Positions 46,557-57,402 of a DNA stretch of 64,000 nucleotides are shown here, in pieces. The translations under genes were made by a program, and so were the position numbers. The DNA is from Ahaetulla prasina. Lineage: Eukaryota > Chordata > Lepidosauria > Squamata > Colubridae. Under the pieces are notes generated by a model, which saw only the letters and a program-made list of their open reading frames with translations, had not been told where the DNA came from and did no database searches. Location: the NCBI RefSeq assembly GCF_028640845.1, contig NC_080543.1, forward strand, positions 98,507,825 to 98,571,824, in the 5' to 3' direction. Position 1 is the stretch's first letter. Every line of letters starts with the position of its first letter.

Positions 46557-47860
46557 CATGTATTTATTTATTTTATTTATTTATTTTGTCACAACATCAT
46601 ATAAAAAGATTATATAGTATATAAACATATATATGAGTAAATATTAGGAGGTATAAGCATATATATATATGAAGAAGAAAAGAAAAACAATAGGACAGGA
46701 ACGGTAGGCATGTTTGTGCGCTTATGCACGCCCCTTATGGTCCTCTTAGGAATGGGGTGAGGTCAATAGTAGAAAGTTTTTGGTTAAAGCTTTTAGGATT
46801 ATGGGAAGAGACCACAGAGTCAGGTAAAGTATTCCAAGCACTGATGATTCTGTTACAGAAGTCATATTTTCTGCAATCTAGATTAAAGCGGTTAACATTA
46901 AATTTAAATCTGTTGGTTGCTCTTGTATTATTGCAATTAAAGCTGAAGTAGTCTTTAACAGGAAGGACATTACAATAGATGATTCTATGAGTTAAACTTA
47001 GGTCTTGTCGAAGGCGACGGAGTTCCAAGTTTTCTAAGCCTAGGATTTCAAGTCTGGTGGGATAAGGTATTTTGTTGTTTTCAGAGGAATGGAGAACTCT
47101 TCTTGTAAAATATTTCTGGACATGTTCAATTGTATTGATGTCAGAGATGTGGTGAGGGTTCCAAACAGGCGAGCTGTATTCTAGAATTGGTCTAGCAAAT
47201 GTTTTATATGCTCTGGTTAGTAGTGTAGTGTTTTTGGAAAAGAAGCTACACAAGATTAGGTTTACAACTCTTAGAGCTTTTTTTGCTATGTAGTTGCAGT
47301 GGGCTTTGGCACTTAGATCATTTGACATGAAAACTCCAAGGTCTTTGACGGGGTGGGGGTCATCTGTAAGGTAATGTCCATCTAGTATGTACTTAGTGTT
47401 TAGGTTCTTTTTTCCAATATGTAAGACTGAGCATTTGCTGGTAGAGATTTGGAGTTGCCAAGTTTTAGACCAAGTGGTTAGATGATCAAAGTCTTTTTGG
47501 ATGATAGATGCATTGTCTGTGGTGTTAAATAGTTTGACATCGTCAGCAGAGAGAACACAATTACTTGCGATATGGTCACAAAGATCATTAATGTATAGTA
47601 TGAAGAGTGTTGGTCCAAGGACGCTGCCTTGAGGAACGCCACTCTTGACAGGAACAGAATTTGATAGAGCATTGCCAATTTTGACCACTTGTTGTCTGTT
47701 AGACAGAAAAACAGATATCCATTTGTGAAGGGGTCCTGAAATGCCATAGGATTTTAGTTTTAGGAGAAGTTTATCGTGTACTACTGAGTCAAAAGCTTTG
47801 CAGAAGTCTATGTAGATTGCATCTATTGTTTTGCCTTGATCAATATTTGTAAGTTGGTTA
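46557..47860 (-). mobile_element. 5'-truncated CR1-group LINE with long open RT frame
   Basis: The 3' end is a (TTTA)n tract at 46557-46590, then TTGTCACAACA and a TATAAGCATAT-rich UTR to about 46700. The coding part runs up to about 47860, where it meets ATTAGT-type repeats, with no 5' half. Two other copies of the same family lie at 26455 and 62495, also on the minus strand. The clade is within the CR1/Jockey group by motif text, but the subfamily is not settled. Confidence 0.82.
46735..47860 (-). CDS. Reverse transcriptase C-terminal half of a LINE, open frame
   Basis: An uninterrupted frame of about 370 codons is open from the truncation point to the stop at 46735. It starts in IDQGKTIDAIYIDFCKAFDSV (RT block 3, near 47830-47785), then KWISVFLSNRQQVVKIG, GVPQGSVLGPTLFILYINDL (block 4) and the catalytic box VLSADDVKLF (block 5). 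After this come KDLGVFMSNDLSAKAHC, ARPILEYSSPVWNPH and WNTLPDSVV, the usual C-terminal blocks. The catalytic box has Ser (codon 47550-47548) where Tyr or Phe is standard. Lack of stops suggests a young insertion. No start codon or N-terminal half is present, so it is not a functional gene. Confidence 0.8.
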
Positions 47861-48389
47861 GTATTTAGTATTTAGTATTATTAGTATTATTAAGTTGGTT
47901 AGTATTTAGTAAGCTGTATCCACAGAAATGAAAAGGATTATCAATTGCTTTTGAGGAACAGAAAGGTAAGTAGTCCATTGGAAGGCTAGAGTAGATTTCA
48001 CTCTGAATTGACTTTCTTGCAAATGACTGCTAAAGTACCTCGATTCTGACCTGCCCCAAAACAATCATTTAGGAAAGCAGACTCTCAACTCAAACTTTAA
48101 AAAAACTGGTTTAGAATTAAGCCAGAATCCACACAATCCAGGAACAGCTGAAAGGTTAAGTGTAGATACATTCTAAGCCTTCCAAGGTCTTAATACCTTT
48201 CATCCTTAGAACTTATTACTCAAGACAACATGGATAATGAATTCCTGAGATGATAGAGTAGGTGGGTTTCTACTTCCCATGCACTAATGTACTTACTCTT
48301 CAAGTCTTCTCTTTCTTCTCTTTTCTATCTTCTAAAATAAAGCACATCTTTCACCTCAGTTTCTCATTCCTTCTGAGTCCTCGTGACCA
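47861..48389. other. Unassigned DNA with a short direct repeat
   Basis: AAGTTGGTTAGTATTTAGTA occurs near 47850 and again near 47891, with ATTAGTATT units between. The remainder is unassigned. Confidence 0.5.
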
Positions 48390-48705
48390 GTGGTGGGATT
48401 CAACATTTTTTTTTACTACCAGTTCTCTGGGCATGACTTGGTAGTCATGGCATGGCATGGCTTGGTGGGCATGGTTTGGTGAGCGTGGCAGGAGAAGGAT
48501 ACTGTAAAATCTCCATTCCCACCTCACTCCAGGGGAAAGTTACTGCAAAATCCCCATTTCTTCCTCATCAGCAGGGACTCAGAAGGCAGAGAATAGATGG
48601 AGGCAGAGCCAGTCAGAGGTGGTATTTACCAGTTCTCCGAACTACTCAAAATTTCCGCTACCGGTTCTCCAGAACTGGTCAGATCCTGCTGAATACCATC
48701 TCTGC
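48390..48705. mobile_element. MITE, GTGGTGGGATTCAA family
   Basis: It begins AGTGGTGGGATTCAACATTT, carries GGCATGGCTTGGTGGGCATG repeats and the ACCGGTTCTCCAGAACTGGT motif, and ends GCTGAATACCATCTCTGC. It closely resembles 30375-30648, including GGCAGAGAATAGATGG. Confidence 0.75.
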
Positions 48706-49653
48706 TCCTGACTGCTTTGTTTTTATTACAAAAAAACCCCTGTTCTTATATACATTGGTGTTGATGATATAAAAACGAACATTCATTTTTAAAAGAACTA
48801 TTTATACACAAATTATAATCGTAAAGTGTTGTAATTATTGTACTAAAATGTAGCTTCGATGTAAGCATTTATTAATACATGCTAAGCTCTCATTACTGAT
48901 TTTCATAAAAAAATGATAAAATATTATGTATGAAATGAATCATTAGCATGCACCATTAAGTCCTCTATTTTCATTTAATTGAATTTGTCAGTAGTACCCT
49001 CTTTAACTGAAAGCCAGTCATAACCACAAAATTAAATAATAATTAAAGAAACATATATTCAAAGAGTTGCTGGTAGCTAAGGTGCTATTTAATGAAAACA
49101 TAGCAATTTAATGTAAATTGGGATCCATGTTGGTGCCATGCAGAAAATTATACATTCTAGGCTTCATATATGTCTGCTTTTTGCAAAGATATTCACATTT
49201 GCTAATACCAATCCATATAAGCTGCTCTATAAATACATAAAATGACTTCTGTATGCAGATTAAAAATGTACATATGTATATTCCCAAAGATACACTAGAT
49301 GTGAGATACTAAACTTTTGTTAGTGCAAGCAGTATAATTTCCATGTATAGTATACACAATACATTGTTTTCATTTCTATGCAGCTTTATCAGTGAAATTG
49401 CTGAAATTCTTCTATACTAGCTTATCATATATACTGGAAGCTTATCACTGGAACTTTTAGTGTCCATCTCAAATATGAACCATTTGAAGGACTGGCTTAA
49501 GGAGAGATCATCACAGAGAAAATCTAGGTATGTGGTTGCTAAGAGTCAACACCAATTTGATAGGACATAATCAAATGCAAACCAAAGCATACTCACGTTC
49601 TATTGTTCCCCAAATTATAGTTCACTTTCCTTTTTTCTCCCAGCCATTAAACC
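48706..49653. other. Unassigned AT-rich DNA
   Basis: No gene or repeat recognised. Confidence 0.45.
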
Positions 49654-50160
49654 AGGGGTGAAATGTAAAATTTGTTACTACCAGTTCTGTGGGTGTGGCT
49701 TGGTGGAGGGAGCTAATGTGACTTTTTTTTTTACTTTTAAAACCATTTTTTCTACAACCTCTTTGGCTGAAGAGGTTGTAAAAAAAGTGCTTTTAAAAGC
49801 CTCAGATGATCAGGTAACTCAGCTGGGATCATCAGAGGAGCCTTTTAAAAGCTTTTAAAGGGTTATGATGATCCCACTGAGTTGCCTGGTCGCCAGAACC
49901 CTTTAAAAGCATTTTTTACAGCCTCTTTGGCCGAAGAGGTTGAGAAAAAATGCTTTTAAAGGGTTCTGATGATCCCAGCTGAGCTGTGCAATCATCAGAG
50001 GCTTTTTTTTTACTTTTAAAAGCATTTTTTCAGCTGAAGAAAAATGCTTTTAAAAGTTAAAAAAAAAACCTCTGATGATCGCACGGCTTAGCTGGGCATG
50101 TGGGGGGGCAGGGATTTTTGCTACCAGTTTTCCGAACCACCCACTGCATTTCACCTCTGC
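49654..50160. mobile_element. hAT-like MITE with nested stem-loops
   Basis: Ends CCAGGGGTGAAATGTAAAAT and GCATTTCACCTCTGC are inverted repeats of the same type as 16613-17661. The interior is a series of palindromes: AACCTCTTTGGCTGAAGAGGTT (near 49757), a similar GCCTCTTTGGCCGAAGAGGT (49920), and CTTTTAAAAGCATTTTTTCAGCTGAAG with its complement (50009-50065). Repeated TGATGATCCCA and GATCATCAGAGG lie between. Non-coding. Confidence 0.75.
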
Positions 50161-52962
50161 ATTAAACCCCAAAATGTTTCCTCAACTCAATATATGAAGG
50201 TCTTCACTCTGTTCTTATCTCCTTATCTGGCTGATTTTCTAGGGACTGCCGATAGACTTAGGACATGTAGTTTTCCAAGGATTATGGAGAACAGACAAGA
50301 ATGGATTAAGACCAAAAAACCTCCCTTTGAGGAAACACATTTATCATATTAGCTAGATCTGAGCACAGCTTCTTAAAGACAAGATTCTCTTCAACCAGGA
50401 TATGGCACCAAAAGAGCTTCATGAAGGGACTTTCTTATAACAATCATCCTTAGGATTTAAGTGAAAGCCAAGAAGGAAAGATGACTATAAACTGAAAGGC
50501 AATTGAAATCACACAAAACCCAGGCTACTTCAAATCTAAAATGATATGTCTACTTTTTTCAGACATTTTATTATGTTTTATTTATTATATATTATATATT
50601 CAATGCATGGAAATGTGCATTGATAATGGGTAAATGTACATACATATACTGTACACACACAAATGTACACCTAAACAATTGTGACTTAAGACTGTTTCAT
50701 CAGAATCCATTAGTAAGTTCCTTTACTGAAAAATAATGCTGATCTTATTTCTTCAGTTTATGAACTATGTGGGAGAGAGATATGGACAGACATGACGTTT
50801 CTACCATCTTAGATGCAATCATCCACCACAGACAAATATTACTGGAGCATGTGTAATGGTACATACAGCGTATAAAAAGGATGGAAGCAGCCAAAATAGT
50901 TTCCAATCGTTTGTTTGTCTCCATCCAAAGTTCCCCCTAGGTCTTCAAAATAATAAGAGCCTTATCATTCCAAAATCTCAGGATCTTGTATTTATGCCAA
51001 GGTTAATTTATCAAGAAGATCTTCTAGCCTTTGTAGTTTGAGTTTTACCAGCATCAAAAATTCTAATGCCCTTTACACAGTAGGAAATATTTAGATAATT
51101 ATCATAAGAAGCAGTCATCTTTTGCTTTCAAAACTGGTAAAGCTCTCTCTCATTCTTCATGCATAGATTATTTTTAAAAAGTCTTCAATAGTTGAGCAAG
51201 TATAAGACAAGTCTATAAAAGTATTATCTGATTTTGAATACTATCAGTAGCTTTCAACTGTACTTTCTAACTGCGGCAGTATTGCTGTCGTCCACTTTAC
51301 TTTCATAAACACAGTAGATGTCTTGGATTACCTTAGGTGCTTTATTTACTACAGTATCTGGAATATTTTCCCTATCTTATTCATTCCTAGTGTTGAATAA
51401 GGGCAGATATAATAGTGCCCTTTTGCTACAGAACTTGAAGAAGCCAGACTAAATAAGGTTTAATGTTGTCAGGCAAAACTGCTTCTTACACAACCAGCAG
51501 AGGGAGGCATGGTGTAAGGAAATATATTTAAAATCTCATTGCAATACTTTGTTAAAAAGCCAAGAAAGTCTAAACCAACCTATACATGGTATGAAATGTA
51601 ATATATTTGTATTAAGGTTAACATTTTGGTTCTCTGTATTATATCAGTTAAGGGACCCTTGTATCCCGTTGCAAGATAGCTGTAGCATAAAGCTTATATT
51701 ATTTGTGTCACTTTTCCCAGCTGTGAACACAAAACTTCAGTCAACATTAATGTCAAAGAAAGTTAAAAAACCATAAAAGCATACCATTTCATTTAAGTGA
51801 CATTCAAGCTTGTTATAATACAGAAAATTTTGAATTTCAAAATCTCAGAAAATAATATACTGGGTGACATAATGGAGTACTTGGCATAAAGAAGTAATGA
51901 AGAAAAGTCACCATTGAAATCCAAGAGTCAAAATTAGTTTATACATTCTCTATCTCAGTGTGATTTTTTAAAACATAAAACTTACTAATTCCATGTTCTC
52001 ACATAGGAATTTGGCATGCAATTCACACCTACAGCCGCTTGCATTCAAATCAGTGGGGATTCTCATTGAAAATGACCCAGTAGATGTTTTTAAAAAATAT
52101 TGGGCTGTTCTTAGACAAAAGGATCAAAAACATTATTCTAAGTGGGTAAATGGAATATTTTAGAGTCTACCATAATATTACTTAATGCTGATGAAAAGAA
52201 ATGTGTTTGTTGTGAAGCTTTATTCTAATATATATGGCAGGAAACTGCAGAGCTTTATATGATTGTATTGCACCTGAGGACCAGAATTCATATCAGTTAA
52301 AATTTTGCAACATGCACAGTAAGAAAAAAATAGTATGAATATGTGTATCTTACATAAATTCTATGTATTTAAAAAAAGATTTGCAGTGATAGAAACCTGC
52401 ACAAAATACATAGTTCTAGGTTATATGTTAGTTTCTTTTCTACTGGAACATACTATTAGGAATAGGGCTGTGTGGTTTAGCTATTCTCCTGTCTCAGCCT
52501 ATTTCCAACTTTGTTTAGGTCAATTCAATATCTCAACTTATTTTTGTAGGTCTGCTTCATTGATTCAAATCTGAAAGCAGACTTGATTTGGAGATTCAGT
52601 TGAAACATCTTTGAATCTGGTATCTGAGTCAAAACTTTATAGTAGCTTCATTAAGAAAAGATATCTTACAAAGGCATGTGCAAGCTTGGAAAAATGCACA
52701 GAAATTAACCTAATGAAAAGTACACAAGAAGAATAATCTATTTTACAAGGTGGTCCATTGTTTAAGATGCTTGAATAAAATCGTTTGATAAATTTAACTA
52801 GTCTCAGAGGTGTATTTGCTAACCTCCTTGATAGTTGCTTTCAGATTTTGAAAATTTTCTCAGAAAAGGCAATAAAGCCACATCCTCCTATGTTGCTATT
52901 GGAGCAATTGGCAAAAAAATAAATAAAAAATAAATAAAAATTCAAAACTATGCTCTAAAAGA
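50161..52962. other. Unassigned AT-rich DNA
   Basis: No gene. The string TAGTTTTCCAAGGATTATGG...ACAGACAAGAATG near 50268 also occurs at 46446, a short dispersed repeat of unknown type. Frames of up to 84 codons lack domains. Confidence 0.45.
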
Positions 52963-52964
52963 AG

Positions 52965-53093
52965 GGGTGTCAAACCTTGGCAGCTTTAAGACTTGTGGAT
53001 TTCAAGACCCATAATTCCCAGATAGCATGGCTGGCTGAGGAATTCTGTAGTTGAAGTCCACAGGTCTTAAAGCTGCCAAGATTGGACAGCCCT
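52965..53093. mobile_element. Palindromic MITE, well preserved
   Basis: Long terminal inverted repeats: GGGGTGTCAAACCTTGGCAG at the left and CTGCCAAGATTGGACAGCCC at the right, extended inward by CTTTAAGACTTGTGGA / TCCACAGGTCTTAAAG. The element is about 130 bp and could fold on itself. Relatives are at 19205, 36730 and 42356. Confidence 0.82.
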
Positions 53094-53537
53094 GATCTAC
53101 AAGATAGTTTAATACAAAGCATGTGAGATGCTGTTAGATTTGGGGTGTTTTTAAAGATTTTTTGGATGTTTTTAAGATACTTGTACCCGTGTGTGTGTGT
53201 GTGTTTTACTTTTTATGCTGGGTTTATTCAAATATGATGAAAATAAAACAGTTCAGATTTTCATGAGGTTTTTTTTTTGCCAAATGTCCAAACTGAAGCG
53301 AATATGAATAAATTTTATGCCTGGAAAATAAGAAATTAAATGAAACCTTTATTTTGTTTTATTTTTTGTTTTCTGGTTAATTCCATTTTGGATTTAGACC
53401 ATGAAACTCTGGCTACAAATCAGCAGCTACCATAAACATTTACTGAATGGAGTAATTAGATTCTTAGATGACAAAATAAAGGGAACTGTCCATTTATTGT
53501 TCATGCTAAGGGGAAACAGAGTTGGTGAAAACATGCT
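53094..53537. other. Unassigned DNA
   Basis: A short (GT)n at 53190-53204; otherwise nothing recognised. Confidence 0.5.
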
Positions 53538-53682
53538 GTAACAGTAACAGAGTTGGAAGGGACCTTGGAGTTCATTTAGTCCAACCCCCTGCTCACACAG
53601 GAGATCAGTACTAGGGATTTGAACTGCTGACCTTTCTGATCAACAAGCTTAGTGTCTTAGCCACTGAGCCACCTAGCCAGGC
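53538..53682 (-). mobile_element. tRNA SINE with CR1-type 3' tail
   Basis: On the minus strand the head GGTGGCTCAGTGGCTAAGAC (A box) and AGTTCAAATCCC (B box) lead directly into GCAGGGGGTTGGACTAAATG and CTCCAAGGTCCCTTCCAACT, the 3' end of CR1. A SINE with this tail would use CR1 reverse transcriptase. The TCAGAAAGGTCAGCAG spacer resembles the Sauria head, so the head may be shared. Confidence 0.8.
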
Positions 53683-54074
53683 ATTTGGAAAACAACATTT
53701 TAGAAACTGAATATGGGAAAAAAATGTCAGATTCATTGCAAGAAAGACATTCTGCCCTCATTGTAACCATCAGCAGAATAATGTATTCATTAGTTAGTCT
53801 TGTAATCTTATCAATAATATAAAATAAAAATAAAGTAAATAATCTGAATTCAGAATAAAACACAGTGATATGTGGTAATACAAAAAGTCAGCAATTGGAT
53901 GAGTGAATCTCCTTGCAGGGTACCCAAATTTATTTGATGTATTGGGGCCTTAACTCAACTGCCTTAATTTAAAAATTAGCAGTTTTGCGTACAATATATA
54001 TATAAACAGAGCGCAGGAAGAAATAAGATAATCTATAAATTGTTCCTAGTGGGCTGTTCTTTCCAATAGTTATG
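53683..54074. other. Unassigned DNA
   Basis: No gene recognised; AT-rich. Confidence 0.45.
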
Positions 54075-55554
54075 ATAGGTATCTAAGCCTAAAGGGTCAT
54101 ATAATTGATAGTCAAAATAAACATGAGCAAAATTTTCAATAGATGGGCTATCACATATGTAAGTCTTCTGAAGATATGGCAAGTGGTAGAAGCACCAATA
54201 TTTTACCATTGAATCCAACAACTCAAATCTTGCTCTAGAGTAATCCCTTCTTAAAAATTGTGACAAACTCATTGACAAAAAATTGACAAATATTTGTCAT
54301 TATACCCTCAAGGGGAAAACAACTCAAGAAGCTTGGGAAATTTTGAAAAGTGAAAGTATAAAAGCCCAGTCTAGCACAATACCAGTGAAGAAGAAAAATA
54401 ATAGATCTCAAAAGAAACCAGCATGGCTGCATAAAGAACTCTCTGACAAATTGAAAGGCAAAAAGGACAAGTATAAAAAGGGGAAAGAGGGGCAAATAAC
54501 TAAAGCAGAATATCAGCAAACAGACCGAGCTGTAAAGATGAAGTGAAGAAAGCTAAGGCTCACAATGAACAAAGGCTTGTGACAAAAGTAAAAAATAACA
54601 AAAAAAGCTTCTTCCAACATGTTAAAAACAAGAAAAAAGTCAAGGAAACAATTGGCCCAATGCTGGGAGAAAGTGGCAAGAAGGTGACAAGCAACAGGGA
54701 GAAAGCAGAACTACTTAACTCATTTTTTGCATCTGTCTTTACACAAAAGGAAAAAACAATCCAACCTATCAAAAACAGTACCACAAAAAACAGATTAGGA
54801 ACACAAGTTAAAATAGGTATCTAAGCCTAAAGGGTCATATAATTGAGAGTCAAAATAAACATGAGCAAAATTTTCAATAGATGGGCTATCACATATGTAA
54901 GTCTTCTGAAGATATGGCAAGTGGTAGAAGCACCAATATTTTACCATTGAATCCAACAACTCAAATCTTGCTCTAGAGTAATCCCTTCTTAAAAATTGTG
55001 ACAAACTCATTGACAAAAAATTGACAAATATTTGTCATTATATCCTCAAGGGGAAAACAACTCAAGAAGCTTGGGAAATTTTAAAAAGTGAGATTATAAA
55101 AGCCCAGTCTAGAACAATTCTAATGAAGAAGAAAAATAAGAGATCTCAAAACAAATCAGTATGGATGCACAAAGACCTCTCTGATAAACTGAAAGACCAA
55201 AAGGACAAGTATAAAAAGTGGAAAGAGGGGCACATAACTAAGGCAGAATACCAGCAACAGCCGAGCCTGTAAAGATGAAGTGAAGAAAGCTAAGGCTCAC
55301 AATGAACAAAGGCTTGTGACAAAAGTAAAAAATAACAAAAAAAGCTTCTTCCAACATGTTAAAAACAAGAAAAAAGTCAAGGAAACAATTGGCCCATTGT
55401 TGGGAGAAAGTGGCAAGAAGGTGACAAGCAACAGGGAGAAAGCAGAACTACTTAACTCATTTTTTGCATCTGTCTTTACACAAAAGGAAAAAACAATCCA
55501 ACCTATCAAAAACAATACCACAAAAAACAGATTAGGAACACAAGTTAAAATAGG
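54075..55554. repeat. 738-bp tandem duplication inside a CR1 LINE
   Basis: ATAGGTATCTAAGCCTAAAG occurs at 54075 and 54813, and the sequence that follows each is nearly the same for about 738 bp. The unit ends TTAAAATAGG both times, so the breakpoints share ATAGG. Copies differ at several per cent in places (for example near 54350-54440 versus 55090-55180), so the event is older than the duplications at 2503 and 32615. The unit includes about 165 bp upstream of recognisable CR1 plus the CR1 linker coding region. Confidence 0.93.
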
Positions 55555-57096
55555 GAAGAAAATGGTACATGAACATCTGTCTATCCTAGACAAGTTCAAA
55601 TCACCAGCAGTGGATGGATTACACCCCAAGGTTCTGAAGGAACTGGCAGACAAGATCTCAGAAACATTGAACTATATCTTTCAAAGATCCTGGAGCACAG
55701 GGCAACTGCCAGAGGACTGGAAAAGAGCTGATGTAGTTCCCATCTTCAAAAAACAGGGAAAAAACAGATACAGGAAACTACAGACCTATCAGCCTGACCT
55801 CAATACCAGGGAAGATTCTGAAAAAGATAATCAAGCAACGAATCACCGAACACCTAGAAACAAACAAACTAATGATCAAAAGCCAACATGGCTTTGTCAA
55901 AAGCAGATCATGCCAGACTAATCTTATTGCATTCTTTGACAAAGTGACAAAATTAGTGGACCAGAGGAATGCTGTAGATATAATTTACTTGGACTTCTGT
56001 AAAGCATTTGATAAAGTAGACCATAACCTACTACTAGATAAAGTAGAAAAATGTGGGTTAGACAGCACCACCACCAGATGGATTCGTAACTGGCTGACCA
56101 ACTGCACTCAACGTGTAGTCCTCAATGGAACTACATCCACATGGAGGGAAGTATGCAGTGGAGTATCCCAAGGCTCTGTTTTAGGCCCAGTACTCTTCAA
56201 CATCTTCATCAATGACTTGGACAAGGGGATCATCAAATTTGTAGATGACATCAAGCTGGCAGGAATAGCCAACACTCCAGAAGATAGGCTCAAGATACAG
56301 AAGGATCTTGACAGACTTGAACATTGGGCACTATCTAACAAAATGAAATTCAACAGTGAAAAAAGTAAGATTCTACATTTAGACAAAAACAAAAAAACAA
56401 AATACACAGGTACCGTATATGTGGTACCTTGCTCAATAGTAGTACCTGTGAGAGGGATCTTGGAGTCCTAGTGGACAACCATTTAGATATGACCCAGCAG
56501 TGTGCAGCAGCTGCCAAAAAAGCCAACACAGTTCTGGGCTGCATAAACAAAGGGATAGAATCAAGATCATGTGAAGTGTTAATACCACTTTATAATGCCT
56601 TGGTAAGGCCACACTTGGAATATTGCATTCAGTTTTGGGCGCCATGATATAAAAAGATGTTGAGATTCTAGAAAGAGTGCAGAGAAGAGCAACAAAGATG
56701 ATTAGGGGACTGGAGGCTAAAACATATGAAGAACGGTTGCAGGAACTGGGTAGTTTAATGAAACGAAGGACTAGGGGAGACGTGATAGCAGTGTTCCAAT
56801 ATCTCAGGGGCTGCCATAAAGAAGAGGGAGTCAAACTATTTTCCAGAGCACCTGAGGGTAGAACAAGAAGTAATGGGTGGAAACTAATCAAGGAGAGAAG
56901 AAACTTAGAACTAAGGAGAAATTTCCTGACAGTTAGAACAATTAATAAGTGGAACAACTTGCCGGCAGAAGCTATGAATGTTTTAACACTGGAAATTTTT
57001 AAGAAGATGTTGGATAACAATTTGTCTGAAGTGGTGTAGGGTTTCCTGCCTGGGCAGGGGGTTGGACTAGAAGACCTCCAAGGTCCCTTCCAACTC

Positions 57097-57097
<1 letters not shown>
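54241..57097 (+). mobile_element. CR1 LINE, 5' truncated, with internal duplication
   Basis: CR1 similarity begins near 54241 with LLKNCDKLIDKKL...KGKTTQEAWEILK, the region between endonuclease and RT. It continues through RT to the stop at 57039. The 3' UTR has the classic GGCAGGGGGTTGGACTAGAA and GACCTCCAAGGTCCCTTCC, then CTCTGTTGTTG opening into a microsatellite. The endonuclease half is missing. Neighbouring CR1 ends at 18596, 39190 and 53538 share the 3' terminus. Confidence 0.9.
54283..57039 (+). pseudogene. CR1 ORF2 reverse transcriptase, broken
   Basis: The linker region (KAKAHNEQRLVTKVKNNKKS, EKAELLNSFFASVF) occurs twice because of the duplication. RT blocks follow: SPAVDGLHPKVLKELAD (55600-55650), a frameshift near 55770, SQHGFVKSRSCQTNLIAFF (55878), YLDFCKAFDKVDHNLL (55986), GVSQGSVLGPVLFNIFINDL (56161) and the catalytic box FVDD at 56238-56249, where FADD is expected. 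The residues just before it are partly deleted. A further break near 56645 separates [13 protein letters not shown] from QRRATKMIRGLE. It ends FLTVRTINKWNNLPAEAM. Inactive. Confidence 0.88.
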
Positions 57098-57130
<33 letters not shown>

Positions 57131-57402
57131 CTTCTTCTTCTTCTTCTTCTTCTTCTTCTTCTTCTTCTTCTTCTTCTTCTTCTTCTTCTTCTTCTTCTTC
57201 TTCTCCTCCTCCTCCTCCTCCTCCTCCTCCTCCTCCTCCTCCTCCTCCTCCCCCTCCTCCTCCTCCTCCTCCTCCCCCTCCTCCTCCTCCTCCTTCTTCT
57301 TCTTCTCCTTCTTCTCCTTCTCCTTCTTCTTCTTGTTGTTATTATTATTATTGTTGTTGTTGTTGTTGTTGTTGTTGTTATTATTATTATTATTATTATT
57401 AA
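57097..57402. repeat. Compound trinucleotide microsatellite
   Basis: The tract passes in order through (TTG)n, (TTC)n, (TCC)n with two CCCC breaks, (TTC)n with TCC mixed in, (TTG)n/(TTA)n, (TTG)n and (TTA)n. It starts at the CR1 3' end. Open frames of 103-155 codons here are homopolymeric (Ser, Arg, Lys/Glu, Asn runs) and not genes. Confidence 0.97.

Noticed and set aside
54033..55016. Minus-strand frame RRDYSRARFELLDSMVKYW in two copies
   Set aside because: It is antisense to the CR1-containing duplicated unit and appears twice only because of the duplication; no domain is recognised.
56405..56425. Small palindrome GGTACC...GGTACC
   Set aside because: It appears to be ordinary CR1 sequence at this point, not a separate structure.
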